From the NCBI RefSeq assembly GCF_002196855.1, contig NZ_NIPW01000005.1, positions 228,347 through 292,346 of the forward strand: 64,000 bases of DNA. Direction: 5' to 3'. The position numbers were made by a program, and so were the translations under genes. Source of the stretch: Haematobacter genomosp. 1 (lineage in GTDB: Bacteria > Pseudomonadota > Alphaproteobacteria > Rhodobacterales > Rhodobacteraceae). Shown one piece after another: positions 27,381 through 36,462 of this stretch; positions within the stretch are counted from its first letter, which is position 1, and each line of letters begins with the position of its first letter. Below the pieces are notes generated by a model that was given only the letters and a program-made list of their open reading frames with translations, made no database searches and had not been told where the DNA came from.

Positions 27381-27866
27381 ATGAAAAACAAATATTTGAT
27401 TGTTTTTCCCGTTGCAGGGCTTATGCTGTTTTCCGCAGGGGCTGCCCTGCTCTGGCCCCTGCTTGCGGGGCATGGGCAGGCCGACAATACTTTAGTATCA
27501 GCGACGCTCGGCATGGCGCCGAAGGGGGCCGAATGGCTCGCCATGGACGATGATCGCGACCCCGGCGGGTGGCTTGCCGCGCGCGCCGAACCGCCCGGAA
27601 ACGCCCGTGAATACGCCGGGCTTCTGGCGGAGGCGGCGCGCCACTACGAAGAGTCGCCGCGCATGATCGCCAACCGCATCGCACAGATGGATGCCGAGGT
27701 GACGGATGCCGATGCGGGGCAACTCCTGCGCGACTTCGCCTGGGATCCGGCGCAGACCCGTTCCTTCGGCACCGTGGCGCAGCATTATCTGGTGCTCCGC
27801 AGGCAGGGGATGGACCATGGAGGCGCGCTGGAGGCCCTGCATGCGGCCTATGCGGAAGGGAAATGA
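27381..27866 (+). CDS. mxaZ: membrane-anchored or secreted protein in MxaZ position
   Basis: A 161-residue protein with an N-terminal hydrophobic segment (about 5-27) and a helical, polar remainder without recognised motifs. It is the first gene divergent from mxaF and overlaps the kinase gene (ATGA), matching the position of mox/mxaZ in Paracoccus denitrificans; the name rests on that. A signal-sensing or accessory role for the kinase is possible. ATG at 27381 follows a GGAGGAGG ribosome-binding site. Confidence 0.6.
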   Translation: MKNKYLIVFPVAGLMLFSAGAALLWPLLAGHGQADNTLVSATLGMAPKGAEWLAMDDDRDPGGWLAARAEPPGNAREYAGLLAEAARHYEESPRMIANRIAQMDAEVTDADAGQLLRDFAWDPAQTRSFGTVAQHYLVLRRQGMDHGGALEALHAAYAEGK

Positions 27867-29233
27867 GACCGCGGATGAAGCCGGTCCCGCTCCGGCGGCT
27901 GGGTGTCCTTCTGGCCTTCGCCATGAGCCTCGTGCTCAGCCTCAGCGTCTCTGCGATCCTGATCGTGAATGCGCGCATCGCCACGCGCAATGAAATCGAC
28001 ACCGCCTATGACCTCGCCACGGCCTATCTGGATCAGTTCCGCGGCAGGCTCACCGGCCCGCAGGCGATGGAGGAGGCGCTCAACCTGTCGCGGCAGTTCG
28101 ACATGCTCCGCCATGTCCATGCCGAAGTCCGCGCGCCGGACGGCAGACTGCTCAGCGCGCCGCAGGCCACCGATGGGGATGGGCCGCCCGGCTGGTTCCT
28201 TCTGCTGCTCGGGCAGACGGAGCAGGAAACGACCGCCTATGTGACCAACTATCCCAACATCCTCGGCAGGCTCATCCTGCGCAGCGACACGCGGGATGAG
28301 GCGGCGGAAGTCTGGCAGGATTTCCGCGCCATTCTCGCCGCGATCCTCGCGATGAGCGGCGTTGCGGTGCTGACGACATTCCTCGTGCTCCATCTGGTGC
28401 AGCGCCGGCTCAGGGCCTGCAACAGGACGCTGGACGCGATCCGGCAGGGGGACCTCAGCAGCGATCTGCCGCCGCAGCCGCTGCAGGAGATAGAAACGCT
28501 GCGCAGGGGGATACACGCGCTCGGCTCCGATCTCGGGCGGCGGCGCGCAGAGAACCGGCTCCTCCAGCAGCGTCTCATGACCCTTTCCGAATCCGAGCGG
28601 CGCGACGTTGCGAGCGACCTGCACGACGGCCTCGGCCCGCTGCTCTTCTCCCTCCGCATGTCGGTGGCGACGGCGGAGGATATGCTGGCACGCGCGGCGC
28701 AGACGCCGGATGGGCTGACGGCGGAAATGGCGGCGGAGATGGCGGCGATCCGCCGGAACGTGGAGGGCGTGCAGCTCATCCTGCGCTCGATCATCTACCG
28801 GTTGCGTCCGATGGTGGACGCGGGAACCCCGCTCGCGGATGTGCTGAACGACTGCACGGCCGCCTTTTCCGAACTCACCCCGGGCGTGCGCATGCGGCTC
28901 GATATGGCGCCCATCGCGCGCGTACCCGTGGGCGAGAGCGAGACGCTGGCGATCCTGCGCTTCGTGCAGGAAAGCGCGCTGAATGCCGTCCGCCATGGCG
29001 GCGCGGCGCGGATCGACCTCAACGTGACCACGGTGCCCGGCGGTCTGCGGGTGGAGATGCGCGACGATGGCCGCGGCCCGGAGCCTGACCGCGGCCCGAA
29101 CCATGGGCAGGCGGGGATACAGGACCGGGCGGAGGCGCTCGGCGGCACCTACGAACGTCCCGTTCGCGACGGCTGCATGACCCGCACCGCCCTGACCCTG
29201 CCCCGCCGCGACTGCAAGGAGGCCGCAGCATGA
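27863..29233 (+). CDS. mxaY: sensor histidine kinase MxaY
   Basis: A 456-residue kinase with two membrane helices (about 14-36 and 157-180) around a periplasmic domain of about 120 residues, a HAMP-like linker, a HisKA_3 domain with His254 (ERRDVASDLHDGLGPLLFSL) and a HATPase domain (QESALNAVRHGG, DDGRGPEP, GQAGIQDRAEALGG). This NarX/DesK-type kinase should phosphorylate MxaX in response to a C1 signal. Overlaps mxaZ and mxaX by 4 bp each. Confidence 0.85.
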   Translation: MRPRMKPVPLRRLGVLLAFAMSLVLSLSVSAILIVNARIATRNEIDTAYDLATAYLDQFRGRLTGPQAMEEALNLSRQFDMLRHVHAEVRAPDGRLLSAPQATDGDGPPGWFLLLLGQTEQETTAYVTNYPNILGRLILRSDTRDEAAEVWQDFRAILAAILAMSGVAVLTTFLVLHLVQRRLRACNRTLDAIRQGDLSSDLPPQPLQEIETLRRGIHALGSDLGRRRAENRLLQQRLMTLSESERRDVASDLHDGLGPLLFSLRMSVATAEDMLARAAQTPDGLTAEMAAEMAAIRRNVEGVQLILRSIIYRLRPMVDAGTPLADVLNDCTAAFSELTPGVRMRLDMAPIARVPVGESETLAILRFVQESALNAVRHGGAARIDLNVTTVPGGLRVEMRDDGRGPEPDRGPNHGQAGIQDRAEALGGTYERPVRDGCMTRTALTLPRRDCKEAAA

Positions 29234-29865
29234 CCCGCATTCTCGTCGTGGACGACCATCCCGTGGTGGCGGAGGGCTGGAACCGCATCGTCCGCTGCGT
29301 ATCCGGTAGCGAGGTCGTTTTCGCCGCCACCCCGCTCGCCGCGCTGCGCGAAAGCCGCAAGGCGATGCCCGAGATGCTGGTGGCCGACATCTCCTTCGGG
29401 GAGGATCGCCTGGCCGGGGTGAAGTTCATCTCGCGCCTCAGGCGACATGACAGACGCCTGCCGATCCTCGTCTTCTCCATGCACCGCGGGCCGGTCATCG
29501 TGCGGCAGGCGTTGCAGGCCGGGGCAAACGGCTTCGTCAACAAGGACGCCGCGCCGGAGGAGATCCAGACCGCCTTCCTGAGCGTGCTGCGGGGCGGCCG
29601 CTACCTCGCGCCCGACATGGCGCAGCGGCTGGCCTTCCTCGACATGCCGGACCCGGACGCACCGCCGCTCCCCAGCCTCAGCCGGAGAGAGACGGAGATC
29701 CTCGCCCTCATCGCCGCGGGCCGGTCCTACCGGGAGATCGCGGAGCAGTCCTTCCTGAGCTACAAGACGGTCCTCAACGCGGGTCACGCGCTCAGATCGA
29801 AACTGGGCGCCAGCTCGCTCCCGGATCTGGTGGTGAAGGCAGCCCAGCATTTCGAGCGGCGCTGA
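29230..29865 (+). CDS. mxaX: NarL/LuxR-type response regulator MxaX
   Basis: A 211-residue response regulator: receiver domain with DD at 8-9, phospho-acceptor Asp53 (VADISFG) and Lys near 103, then a LuxR-type helix-turn-helix (LSRRETEILALIAAGRSYREIAEQ) near 150-205. It is the presumed activator of mxaF. Its stop abuts the stop of the convergent agmatinase gene (TGATCA), leaving no intergenic space. Confidence 0.85.
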   Translation: MTRILVVDDHPVVAEGWNRIVRCVSGSEVVFAATPLAALRESRKAMPEMLVADISFGEDRLAGVKFISRLRRHDRRLPILVFSMHRGPVIVRQALQAGANGFVNKDAAPEEIQTAFLSVLRGGRYLAPDMAQRLAFLDMPDPDAPPLPSLSRRETEILALIAAGRSYREIAEQSFLSYKTVLNAGHALRSKLGASSLPDLVVKAAQHFERR

Positions 29866-30819
29866 TCACCTGCCCTGCCGGGCGACGATGCCCATGACCG
29901 TCGCCAGAAGCTGCGCCGCGAGAAGCGCCCCCCGGCCGTCGATATCCCGCTCCGGCATCAGTTCCACAAGGTCGAAGGCCACGATCTCCGCCCGCTCCGC
30001 CACGCCCGTGATCAGCTCCACCGCCTGCCAGTAGCCAAGACCCCCTGCGGTGGGCGCGATCACCGCCGGCATGATCGCGGGATCAAGCCCGTCGCAGTCG
30101 AAGCAGACAATGACCCGCGCCCCCGCCGGGATCGCCGCCACCGCGCGGGCGATACCATCGCCGCCGCACACCTCCCGCGCGGGCACGAACGTCACGCCCG
30201 CCGCGATCGCCGCCGCCATGTCGGCCGCTCGTGCGGAACCGATACCCCGCTGGCCCACCTGAACGATCCCCGCGACATGCGCCATTTCGGACGCCCGCCG
30301 CATGGTGGAGGACAGGCCGAACCGCTCCCCCTCCACGCTGTCGCGCCAGTCGATATGCGCGTCGATCTGCAGGATCCAGACCGGCCCCTGCCCCTCGAAG
30401 GCCGCGATCATCGGCAGCGGGACCGAATCGTCGCCGCCGATCAGAAGCGGCACGGCCCCCGCCCTGCGAACCCGTTCCACCGCCGCGCGGATACCGGCAC
30501 GGTTGGCAGCGGCCTCCTCCGCCATCGGCAGATCACCGGCATCTACCGCCAGAACCCCGTCCGGCAGGGTCGGCGCGCCGAGGTCGAAGTTCACATGCGG
30601 CAGCGTCGTGCCATAGGCGGCCGAGGCCTCGCGGATCGCGCGGGGCGCGTCCGCGCAATAGGCGCCCACGGACGCATAGGGGGTGGCCGTGGCCGCTCCC
30701 AGAACGACCACCTTCACCGCTTCCGGCATCTGCTCCAAGTCGTCGCAACGGGGAAGATCGAACAGGGTCTCCCCGCTCGCCTCGCCGAACATACCCTTCA
30801 GTTTCGCCATGCAACCCAT
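29866..30819 (-). CDS. agmatinase/arginase family ureohydrolase
   Basis: A 317-residue metallohydrolase of the ureohydrolase family. Metal-binding motifs are DAHID (153-157) and CFDCDGLDP, but the first motif reads GGDDS (128-132), where the usual GGDHS has histidine, so one Mn ligand is replaced by aspartate. The enzyme may hydrolyse agmatine or another guanidino compound to amine and urea; the substitution makes substrate and metal uncertain. Two ATGs (30819 and 30810) are possible starts. It stands alone. Confidence 0.78.
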   Translation of the reverse strand: MGCMAKLKGMFGEASGETLFDLPRCDDLEQMPEAVKVVVLGAATATPYASVGAYCADAPRAIREASAAYGTTLPHVNFDLGAPTLPDGVLAVDAGDLPMAEEAAANRAGIRAAVERVRRAGAVPLLIGGDDSVPLPMIAAFEGQGPVWILQIDAHIDWRDSVEGERFGLSSTMRRASEMAHVAGIVQVGQRGIGSARAADMAAAIAAGVTFVPAREVCGGDGIARAVAAIPAGARVIVCFDCDGLDPAIMPAVIAPTAGGLGYWQAVELITGVAERAEIVAFDLVELMPERDIDGRGALLAAQLLATVMGIVARQGR

Positions 30820-31475
30820 TCTCCCGATGAGAAATCATCGAAGCCGAGACGCGCGCGCCTTGCAAGAGATTTGGCCATCGCCACGACAGGACCGTGTTCC
30901 ACCCCGCCCCGCCCCCCGCCTGCGACCCTGCGACCCGCCGAACACAATCCACCACCAAGCACCCGATCCGCCATGGCGCACCGGGACAGGGGCGACACAC
31001 GCTGTTACCGACGCCGTCCGTGGCCTGCGGACCATTGCCGCCGGATCAGACAGGGCCTGATCAGACAGGGTGGGATCAGACGGGGTGGGATCGCTGGAAA
31101 CCAGCGCAACGCAGCGCCAGGCCGCTAAGATGATCGCCGGACGGCGCGTCGCCATGTGTCGCCCCGACACCCGGCGAAAGCGGGCGTTTCCTCCCCGAAC
31201 ACAGGGCCTGCCCGCACCGCGCGGTGCCCCACGACGGACCGACCGAACCGTGTTTTTCGGCCAGCACCCTCCAGCAGGAAGACGACTGCGGGCCTCCCAT
31301 GCCGTTCTGCCGACACGACGCCTTCGCGGAACCCTCTGCCCGGACACGATGCGCGGGTATGGGAAAGCCGTCCTGCAATCCATGCGACAGGCGAATATTT
31401 CACCGCCCGGGGTTTCATCCCGCAGGAAATTGTCGCATTCACGGGTGTGCGGCATGACGTCGCTGCGGGACCGAT
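30820..31475. other. non-coding gap with short tandem repeats
   Basis: This 656-bp stretch between the agmatinase-family and TauE/SafE genes shows no frame with recognisable protein similarity on either strand. Its one clear structure is the 15-bp tandem array listed separately. Possible promoters for both divergent genes must lie here but none is obvious. Confidence 0.5.
31044..31088. repeat. three tandem 15-bp repeats
   Basis: Three consecutive 15-mers follow GATCAGACAGGGTGG with one to three changes, and a fourth partial unit (GATCGCTGG) follows. Translated they would read DQTGW-like repeats, but no gene is supported. Probably slippage. Confidence 0.75.
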
Positions 31476-32237
31476 ATGCTTACCACCGCCACGCTCGCCT
31501 TCTGGCTCATCGCCTGCCTTGCCGCATGGGTGCAGACGCTGACCGGCTTCGCCCTCGGGCTGATCCTGATGGGTGGCGTGGGTCTCCTTGGTCTCATGCC
31601 ACTACCGGAGGCGGCCGTGGTCACGTCGATCCTCGTGGTAACGAACGGTGTCATCGTGCTCCGGCGCGGCTGGCGGGAGGTGGACGGGGCGGCCCTGCGC
31701 CTGTTCCTCGCCGGGACGCTGCCGACGCTCATCATCGGCTACGTGCTTCTGCATTATCTCGCCGGAACGGCGCTCTGGCTGCTGCAACTGCTGCTCGGGC
31801 TGGTCATCGTCGGGTCGAGCATCCAGCTCGGCTTCAGGCCCAGACCGCAGGAGCACCGCTCCCCGCCCGCCAGCTTCATCGCCTTCGGCGCGGCTGGCGG
31901 CATCATGGGCGGGCTGTTCTCCACTGCCGGGCCGCCGATCATCTACCATATCTATCGCCAACCGATCGCGCAGACGGCGATCCGCTCCACCCTCGTCGCC
32001 GTATTCGTGCTGAACCAGACCTTCCGGCTCGGGCTGGTGGTCGCGACGGACGGGGTGGCGCTGCCGACCCTCGCCGCCGCGGCGGGCGCGATCCCGGCGG
32101 TGGCGCTCGGCACCTTTGCCGCGCGCCGCTGGCCGCCGCCGCTTACCCCGGCCCGCATGCGGCAGCTCGCCGTGGGCCTGCTGTTCTGCTCGGGCGCGGC
32201 GCTGGTCGGCCCCGCGCTGACAAGGCTCGCGGGCTAG
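31476..32237 (+). CDS. TauE/SafE family membrane permease
   Basis: A 253-residue inner-membrane protein with about eight helices. The duplicated TauE/SafE motif is seen at QTLTGFALGLILMGG and in the second half at AAGGIMGGLFSTAGPPIIYH. Members export sulfite, sulfoacetate or related organosulfur anions. Its stop shares CTAG with the stop of the convergent flavin reductase gene. The ribosome-binding site is weak. Substrate unknown. Confidence 0.85.
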   Translation: MLTTATLAFWLIACLAAWVQTLTGFALGLILMGGVGLLGLMPLPEAAVVTSILVVTNGVIVLRRGWREVDGAALRLFLAGTLPTLIIGYVLLHYLAGTALWLLQLLLGLVIVGSSIQLGFRPRPQEHRSPPASFIAFGAAGGIMGGLFSTAGPPIIYHIYRQPIAQTAIRSTLVAVFVLNQTFRLGLVVATDGVALPTLAAAAGAIPAVALGTFAARRWPPPLTPARMRQLAVGLLFCSGAALVGPALTRLAG

Positions 32238-32719
32238 CCTTCGAACCTGCCGCGAAAGAAGAGGAGCGGCGCTCCCTCGCCCCGCGCCCGCACCCCCTGC
32301 ACCCTGCCGATCACGATGGAGACATCACCCTCCTCCACCACCTGCGACACGCGGCAGTCGAACACGCCGAGCGCCTCGCGGAACACAGGTGCCCCGGTGA
32401 CGAAGGTTTCCCAGCGGCCCTCCTCGAACATCTTCTCCCCCTTGCCGCCGAAGGCCTGCGCCAGCGCTCCCTCACCCGCAGGCAGGAAGTTCACCGCGAA
32501 ATGCCCCTTCTCCAGCACCCCGCCCAACGCGGAGGTCTTGCGGTCGATGGAGACCAGCATCACCGGAGGGGCGGCAGAGACATGGGAGGCCGACAGCCCC
32601 AGAAAGCCGGTCCAGCCCTCCGCGCCATCCGCCGTGACCAGCGTGGCCCCTGTCGCCCGCTCTCCCAGCGTTTTCCAGAACTTGCCGATGTCGATATCGG
32701 TCCCCGTGGCTTCCATCAT
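32234..32719 (-). CDS. flavin reductase-like FMN-binding protein
   Basis: A 161-residue protein of the flavin reductase (HpaC/DIM6-NTAB) family, with ATGATLVTADGAEGWTGFLGLSASHVSAAPP, VSIDRKTSALGGVLEKGHFAVNFL and FDCRVSQVVEEGDVSIVIGRV as characteristic blocks. Such enzymes supply reduced FMN to monooxygenases or act directly. ATG at 32719 or 32716 could be used; GGGGAAAG lies just upstream. Convergent with the TauE/SafE gene, overlapping it by 4 bp at CTAG. No monooxygenase is next to it. Confidence 0.85.
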   Translation of the reverse strand: MMEATGTDIDIGKFWKTLGERATGATLVTADGAEGWTGFLGLSASHVSAAPPVMLVSIDRKTSALGGVLEKGHFAVNFLPAGEGALAQAFGGKGEKMFEEGRWETFVTGAPVFREALGVFDCRVSQVVEEGDVSIVIGRVQGVRARGEGAPLLFFRGRFEG

Positions 32720-32801
32720 GCGCTTTCCCCGTGACAATGGCGCGAGATTGGCCGAGCCGCGTGGGAACCGCAACCCATGGCGACCGCCCACCGCAATCCC
32801 T

Positions 32802-32964
32802 CAACAGGCTGCTGAAAAAGTCCTGAAATGTCATGCCTATGCGCCGGAAATCGGAAAATCGGCCCGGAACGCCCGGAAGTATATGGATTTCCAGCTGGAA
32901 TTCGTCAGATGGTGAACGATTTCCAGTCCACCACAGGCCAAAAAACCTTTTTCAGCCGCCTGTT
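32802..32964 (+). repeat. MITE-like inverted-repeat element, copy 3
   Basis: Starts AACAGGCTGCTGAAAAAG and ends CTTTTTCAGCCGCCTGTT. The interior carries the family blocks TCATGCCTATGCGCCGG, CGGAAAATCGGCCCGGAA, TCAGATGGTGAACGATTTCC and CACAGGCCAAAAAACC. Flanks TCAA and TTAA nearly match, compatible with a 4-bp target duplication. It sits upstream of the flavin reductase gene at the edge of a region of decayed genes. Confidence 0.8.
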
Positions 32965-33439
32965 AAGCGCCACCACCGGGCTGCGGAAACCGCGCCTGCC
33001 CTGCTGCGATGATCCCCGCAAGGCTCCGTCGTCGGCCGGAAGTCAGCCCGATATGTCCATCACCTCGCGCAATCACCGTCTGAACGCGGGCACCGTCTGA
33101 AGGATGGGCACGGCCCAGGGACTGGCACAGCGTAAGGACTGCACGGCCTGAAGCAACGGGCACGATGTAAAAGGCGGGGTCGCAGCCACGCCTCAGGGCC
33201 GGATCTTCGCGATGGTCGCCCCGCGGAGGAGGGAGGGAGGGTTTCGGGAACGCAGGCATGAACGGCCGATCACCCTCCCGGCTCTGCAGGCTTTTGCCCC
33301 GCGAAGGAGGGCTGTCGGCAAACCACCGGCGTAAACCCAGCGACGTGGCAGCAGCATGCTTCCCAAAGGGAAGAAGAAACGCGGGTTCGCTACCGGGCGG
33401 CAGGGTCGCAGGGACATGCCCTGACCGTGGCCCAACGCG
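32965..33439. other. non-coding region next to decayed genes
   Basis: No recognisable gene. Frames on the minus strand continue out of the frameshifted dnaE2 remnant without similarity to the rest of that polymerase, suggesting a deletion followed by unrelated or heavily mutated sequence. Confidence 0.45.
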
Positions 33440-33605
33440 CACCGCACCACGCCGACCACGGAATTGCGGCCACGGAATTGCGGTCGGTGATCGCGATTGC
33501 CCACAATCCGAGCTCCGCGGCGCGGGTGAACAGTTCCTCTGGATGCGACGCCCCGCGCAGGAAGGTGAAGTTCGAGGTCACACACAGTTCGGCATAGGCG
33601 GTCAC
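33440..33605 (-). pseudogene. dnaE2: dnaE2 remnant (error-prone polymerase III alpha, N-terminus)
   Basis: From GTG at 33605 the frame reads VTAYAELCVTSNFTFLRGAS, then HPEELFTRAAELGLWAIAITDRN, which is the start of the PHP domain of DnaE2. An exact 14-bp tandem duplication (33456-33469 and 33470-33483) then shifts the frame; in the shifted frame a few residues (VVGVVR) still fit. Nothing of the remaining polymerase follows. The GTG overlaps the stop of the imuB remnant, the normal operon arrangement. Confidence 0.75.
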
Positions 33606-33890
33606 ACGAAGACTCCTTGCGCGAACCAGGCCACCGACCCGGCCGCGGCCCGCGGGCTGCGGAACAGCCAGAGCCGCGGCCCCTCGCAGGTCTCGACCCG
33701 GCAGTAATCGCGTCCGCCCGCCCGCCGGGCCGGATCGTCGCGCTACCATCCGGCGTTGATCCGCTCAGGCCCATGCGTGCGCAGCGCGGAGAAGCGCACC
33801 CGCCGCCAGCCGAACCGGGAGGGCGTGTTGCCGGAGACGGCGGTCAGCGGTTCCGGCCGGAAGATGAGCAGTTCATCGAGACATGACGCC
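33602..33890 (-). pseudogene. imuB: imuB remnant (Y-family polymerase-like, C-terminus)
   Basis: The minus strand encodes the C-terminal part of ImuB: DELLIFRPEPLTAV, RFGWRRVRFSALRTHGPERI, then after an in-frame TAG (33743-33745) RDDPARRAGGRDYCRVETCE and WLFRSPRAAAGSVAWF. In intact proteins a WWRDDP-like run spans the site of the stop, so TGG to TAG is the likely mutation. The polymerase-like N-terminal part is absent. With the dnaE2 remnant it is the relic of an ImuAB-DnaE2 mutagenesis cassette. The sequence from about 33890 to 34078 shows no other gene. Confidence 0.72.
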
Positions 33891-34078
33891 CGCTGCCGCT
33901 GGGAAACGGGCCGAAAGCGATCCGGGCCGCATCGAAAGCCGCCCGCTTCGAGGCGAAGGAGGCGACGCACATGGCCGATAACCCGTGGCCACCGACCCAT
34001 GTTGCCGGTCAGGCCGCGCGGAAACACTACTGGCGACAGGCTGCGGGACCGGGCTAGATGGCAGGGGGGAGGACCGTC

Positions 34079-35575
<1,497 letters not shown>

Positions 35576-35577
35576 GA

Positions 35578-36147
35578 TCAGAGCAGCCGCACCTGCGTGC
35601 CGATCGGCGCGAGGGCGTAAAGCTCCTCGATATGCTCGTTGTAAAGGCCGACGCAGCCGGAGGAGGACGGCCGCCCGATCTTCCGCGTATCCTGCGTGCC
35701 GTGGATCAGATAGGCGGGCCACGTCAGATAGAGCGCATGGGTGCCGAGCGGATTGTCTGGCCCCGGCGGCATGTAGTGCAGGCTCGGATCCCGCGCGATC
35801 ATGTTGGCCGTCGGCGTCCAGTCCGGCCCGACGCGCTTGCGCACCACCTCGGTGAAGCCGGTGCGGGTCAGTTCGTCGCTCATCGGCACGGAACTCGGAT
35901 AGATCCGGTATTCCAGCCCGTCGCCAGACCAGAAATGCACGGCGCGGGAGGTGAGGTCGGCGACGATCACCCCCTTGCCCAGCGTGGCGAAATGGTCCTG
36001 CCAGCGATGGGTGACAAAGCTGGAGATGTTGCGCCGGTGGCTCGGCGCACGGACGTTCGGCTCCTGCGCGCGCGCCAGCGCGGGCGCGAGGAACGGCATG
36101 GCGAGCGCCCCGAGCAGGAGGCCGCGTCGCGTGGCGGGAGTGGTCAT
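35578..36147 (-). CDS. L,D-transpeptidase (YkuD family)
   Basis: A 189-residue periplasmic protein with an RRGLLLG twin-arginine-like signal peptide (cleavage near 27) and a YkuD catalytic domain: His149 in YLIHGTQD and nucleophile Cys165 in SSSGCVGLYN. Such enzymes make 3-3 cross-links in peptidoglycan or attach lipoproteins to it. It converges on glpK with two bases between stops. ATG at 36147 is preceded by GAGGA. Confidence 0.9.
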   Translation of the reverse strand: MTTPATRRGLLLGALAMPFLAPALARAQEPNVRAPSHRRNISSFVTHRWQDHFATLGKGVIVADLTSRAVHFWSGDGLEYRIYPSSVPMSDELTRTGFTEVVRKRVGPDWTPTANMIARDPSLHYMPPGPDNPLGTHALYLTWPAYLIHGTQDTRKIGRPSSSGCVGLYNEHIEELYALAPIGTQVRLL

Positions 36148-36462
36148 GGCTGTCCTCGGTTCTGTCCCGCCTCTCGGGGCGGTGTGGTGGCGATAATTGT
36201 ATCCGTTTGTATTCGCAAGTTTTCGCACCGTCCCCGACCCACTTCGGGCCCATTTCGGCAGCGGTCGGCGCGGACATTCCTGTCTTGCCGGGAAGCTATC
36301 TCCTGCGGTGCGAGGGGCCATGCGACGAAATGTCCATCCCGATCACGTCTGCGCGCGTGATCGGGTCTTTTGCGGCTCTTTTCCGGCAAGCGGATCGCCG
36401 CCCTTGACGCCCTCCGTCTCCGCCTTACCCTTGCCGCGCGCCCGAAGGAAAAGGCAGAACAG
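36148..36462. other. divergent intergenic region
   Basis: This 315-bp region between the L,D-transpeptidase and CDF genes includes an AT-richer part (about 36190-36225) likely to hold promoters for one or both. No clear operator or terminator was recognised. Confidence 0.4.

Noticed and set aside
31070..32734. 554-residue plus-strand frame around the TauE/SafE gene
   Set aside because: Runs through the TauE/SafE gene in another frame and through the 15-bp repeats; no protein family.
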